This document shows, in pieces, positions 61,125 through 64,000 of a stretch of DNA of 64,000 nt (positions are counted from its first letter, which is position 1; every line of letters starts with the position of its first letter). Origin of the DNA: Adiantum capillus-veneris (lineage: Eukaryota > Streptophyta > Polypodiopsida > Polypodiales > Pteridaceae). The DNA lies in contig CM043944.1 in assembly GCA_014529385.2 (NCBI GenBank), positions 83,254,884 to 83,318,883 of the forward strand, in the 5' to 3' direction. Below the pieces are notes generated by a model. The model saw only the letters and a list, made by a program, of their open reading frames with translations. It was not told where the DNA came from and did no database searches. Position numbers and translations under genes: made by a program.

Positions 61125-62240
61125 CCGCGAGCCCCCCTCGATTGAAATGGAGGGTTCCCATAGTACATTTAGAGACATTTTCATCCATAGCAAAAAATTG
61201 CTCAAAGCACATAAACACTTCGGACTTGGCTTTAAGCGGATACATAAGTAGCACACATGGTGGCCTCAAGCCAAAACAAATGTGGCAAAGCTTGACTCTT
61301 GACCATACATCGTGCCATCTCGATAAGCGACCTATTTTTCCTCTCAACAACACCATTTTTTTGAGGTGTGTATGGCATTGTACATTGGTGTTTTATCCCA
61401 CGACTAGTCAAAAATGCATTAAATTAATGAGACATATACGCCCCCCCTCGATCGAAATGGAGGGTATCCATAGTACATTTAGAGACATTTTTAGCCATAG
61501 CCAGAAATTGCTTGGAGTCATAGACTCCAAAGCTTTTGTAGGACACCTGTTAAGTACATAAGTAGCACACATGATGCCCTCAAGCCAAAACAAATGTGGC
61601 AAAGCTTGACTCTTGACCATACATCATGCCATCTGAATAAGCAACTTATTTTTCCTCTCAACAACACCATGTTTTTGAGGTGTATACAGCATTGTACATT
61701 GGTGTTTTATCCCACGACTAGTCAGAAATGCATTAAGTTCATGAGACATATAGTCCACCCCTCAATCGAGTACATTTAGAGACATTTTTCATCCATAGCT
61801 AGAAATTTCTTGAAGCACATAAACACTTCAGACTTAGCTTTAAGAGGATAGGGGTACACATGCATGCCTGGAGTAATCATCAATGAAAATCACGAAATAA
61901 AGGTAACTGCCCAAGGATAGAGTTTGCATGGGCCCACAAACATCACTATGCACAAGCTACAACCTACATGTAGCCCTTATTGAACCATCCTTTGGAAACT
62001 TTGAACGCTGCATTTTACCCAAAATACAACCTTCACAAACATTCTTCACAATTGCTTCAAGAGGCAGCATAGACGTAACCATATCAGATTTTTGTAAATG
62101 TAGTAAATTGGTAAATTTCAAATGGGCAAAACATGCATGCCAAAGTTTTGCATTTGAAACAGCCTTTGAATTAACAATTGCATTTGCAAAATTTTGCCCA
62201 CACTTGTGATACAAAGTGAGCTTATACAACCCACGACACA
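61125..62240 (-). pseudogene. CopB integrase with tandemly repeated core
   Basis: The pre-integrase zinc site and 'EGCILGKMQRSKFPKDGS' lie at about 61975-62110. The core segment ('AMDENVSKCTMGTLHFNRGG', 'ARWYGQESSFATFVLA'-like) then recurs at 61136, 61447 and, partly, 61760, a step of about 312 bp. Confidence 0.8.
61130..61850. repeat. 312-bp tandem repeat of the CopB integrase core
   Basis: 'tagtacatttagagacattt' and 'ccacgactagtca' recur with offsets of 311 and 313 bp. The units differ by substitutions and small indels. Confidence 0.85.
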
Positions 62241-63600
62241 AAATACCAGATGCAACAATTTCATCACCAAAACTGAGATCATGAATTGCACATCTGTCAT
62301 CCACAAAATTGACAACAAGACCAAGTCTAGCAAATGCAGATAAAGACCTAGGTACATACAATGCATCAACAAGTGTGAAAGAACTGCCATTTGCAATAGA
62401 CAACACAATCTTTCCAAGTCCCTTGATCGAAAAAGAGGCATTGTTGGCACGAGTGACTGTATTCCATGAGGGACATCCTCTAGAGAGGTAAACAAGTCAC
62501 GGTGAGAGGTAATGTGCTTTGTAGCACCACTATCTAAGTACCACACCCAAGCATCTGCAGCAACTCACATACATGCATCATGTACAAAAGGATCATAGGT
62601 GCACTCTACACTAAAAGCCCATTCTGCATCTACATCAACATCACAATCTCCTTTCACAGAAGACTCTATAATAGCTACACTTGTAGTGGAACCAACCTCT
62701 TTCTTCTCGACCTCTTTTGCCTTCAATTTCGAACAATACTTGATCAATTGATCATTAGCTTTACAATAATGGCAACGCATCTTCTTTTTGCCCTTTTCAC
62801 CAGAATTCCTAGACAAAGTGCTATCAGTAGAAGCATTAGGAACATGTACCTTTCCACTTGAAGAAGAACCATGAGAAGTGGCTACATTATTCTTACCACT
62901 TTTTCGTTGAGCAGCAATAAAGGCATGTTCAATTGCACACTGTTTAGCCCTGTTTTTTCTGGAAAGAGACTCTTGCAATATCAATGTGCATAATGCATCA
63001 AACTTGACAACTTCAGGATTTCCTCGGGTCATAAGTCTCCAAATACTAGCAAAAGCCTGGTAAGAATCTGGTAAAGTATCAATAAAAGTCTGCACAAGGG
63101 AATTGTTAGAAATGACTTCGCTTGCAGAAATAAGTTGCTCATTAATATCCTTGATACGAGAAAGGAAAGTGTCCATTTCATTTTCCTTGTGCATAAACTT
63201 TGACTCCACTCCAACACCAGGCAGAATGTTCCAAGCCTATTTTGCAGATTTAGTTGAACGAATGTGAGGAGTAATAGTGTGCTTCACAGACAACACAATT
63301 AATGCATAGCCTGCGCATCTCCAACATCCCAACGAGCCTGCTCGGCTGTAGGCAAAACATCTCTGATTGCAGCAACCTTGCCACCAAAACCTGCAACATC
63401 CTCTACATTGCCTATATCCTCAAAACCAGGGCGTACATCAATGCCCTGCACAACATTCCAAACGATTTTTGACATAAGAACATTGTTGCATCATGTAAGC
63501 CCACATTGGGTAATTGTCCCCATCCAATTTATCCTCAGGAGCAAACATCTTAAAACACATATGTGTTGTTGTCAACCATGGTGAATGCATGCACCTGATG
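62241..63600 (-). pseudogene. CopB gag and protease
   Basis: Protease with 'WYLDSGATKHITSH' lies at about 62505-62546. Gag at 62565-63209 is open for 214 residues and includes the zinc knuckle 'CHYCKANDQLIKYC', in frame here, unlike CopA. The gag start near 63590 and stops near 63240 and 63300 break the N-terminal part. Confidence 0.85.
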
Positions 63601-63699
63601 TGAAAACTGCCCAAAAAGAGGAGCAATGCATTACAAAATTGCATGTGTAGTACTGCATGTAGTGGAAACGGAGGCCGAAATGAGCCCAAATGGAAAATC

Positions 63700-64000
63700 T
63701 GAGTAGACTGAGCAGTACGCTAAGCTGAACGATATAGATGAGGATGAATGGGAAGGGTATTTTCCTCAAACATTGAAGGAGGCATCTACAAAATGGTATT
63801 ACCATTATCTAGCATGCCTTCTCAAATCGTACAACAAAGTGATTAAAGCATTGCACCTGAAGTATTACACAACAAAGAAGATGAAGACATTTTTTGCAAG
63901 CTGGACAAGATAAAGCAAGGCAAATTGTCAGTTAGAAACTACATCAAGAAGATCAAGGAACTGACCAAACAATTACAGGAACCTCCATCAAAAAAGAGGA
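63700..64000 (+). pseudogene. Gypsy-type gag fragment at the right edge
   Basis: One frame gives 'FPQTLKEASTKWYYHY' and 'LKSYNKVIKALHLKYYTTK'. After a one-base shift near 63875 another gives 'FCKLDKIKQGKLSVRNYIKK'. This is the capsid-type gag pattern (W-x2-Y ... L-x-Q-G-x-x-S-V-x-x-Y). It runs off the window and looks broken. Confidence 0.6.

Larger units (their letters stand above)
59755..63720 (-). mobile_element. Ty1/copia element CopB, CopA family, rearranged
   Basis: The order gag, protease, integrase, RT, RNase H can be read on the minus strand with the same peptides as CopA. Part of a 3' LTR (59755-59905) matches the CopA LTR start ('ccatatacatgtggtagtg'-like) and then diverges. The 5' LTR is absent. 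The integrase core is tandemly multiplied and the N-terminal RT is deleted. Confidence 0.85.

Overview
The window comes from a large-genome land plant. It holds one convincing host gene, a multi-exon RAD23 (ubiquitin receptor and DNA-repair protein) on the minus strand, in a landscape of Ty3/gypsy and Ty1/copia LTR retrotransposons, solo LTRs, a tRNA-derived SINE, foldback repeats and (GA)n/(CT)n tracts. The lineage cannot be fixed from sequence alone. The very long intron, the many chromoviruses and a decayed PPR fragment with a 'CILK-x-C' style motif fit a fern or another non-flowering vascular plant better than a compact angiosperm. That is an inference held with low confidence.

Layout. 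1-2.8 kb is a truncated minus-strand gypsy element. 2.8-8.3 kb holds microsatellites, a SINE, a foldback-repeat arm and a PPR pseudogene fragment. 8276-13248 is a complete but frameshifted copia element (CopA) with a GTATA target-site duplication. 13.3-19.9 kb is non-coding, with foldback repeats and a local segmental duplication. The last four RAD23 exons lie at 19983-20569 and the first eight at 56046-58025. Everything between is one intron of 35,476 bp. 58.0-59.7 kb is the upstream flank. 59.75-63.7 kb is a rearranged minus-strand copy of the CopA family (CopB). A gypsy gag fragment ends the window.

The intron is a nest of retrotransposons. From left to right it holds a 75-bp tandem repeat and gypsy F (plus), then gypsy G (minus). 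Solo LTR R1 sits in the gag of G, and an intact copia H sits inside R1. Gypsy S (minus) sits inside the 5' LTR of G, and G itself sits in the gag of gypsy T (minus). Next is a gypsy U remnant whose LTR holds solo LTR X, which holds solo LTR V. Then come a complete non-autonomous LTR element R, a second SINE copy, solo LTR W and an AT-rich tandem repeat. Target-site duplications support R1 (TCTAA), H (CCTCT), S (GTGTG), X (CCCAA) and R (CCTAA), so relative insertion order can be read directly.

Copia H is the only retrotransposon here with an undamaged reading frame. It runs opposite to RAD23 and its two 277-bp LTRs differ at about three positions. Element R is the most unusual: it has two long LTRs and no pol, and encodes a charged coiled-coil segment followed by a His/Asp-rich segment. 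The RAD23 exons join in phase across the giant intron and give a 408-residue protein with UBL, UBA1, XPC-binding and UBA2 domains, so the gene appears intact.
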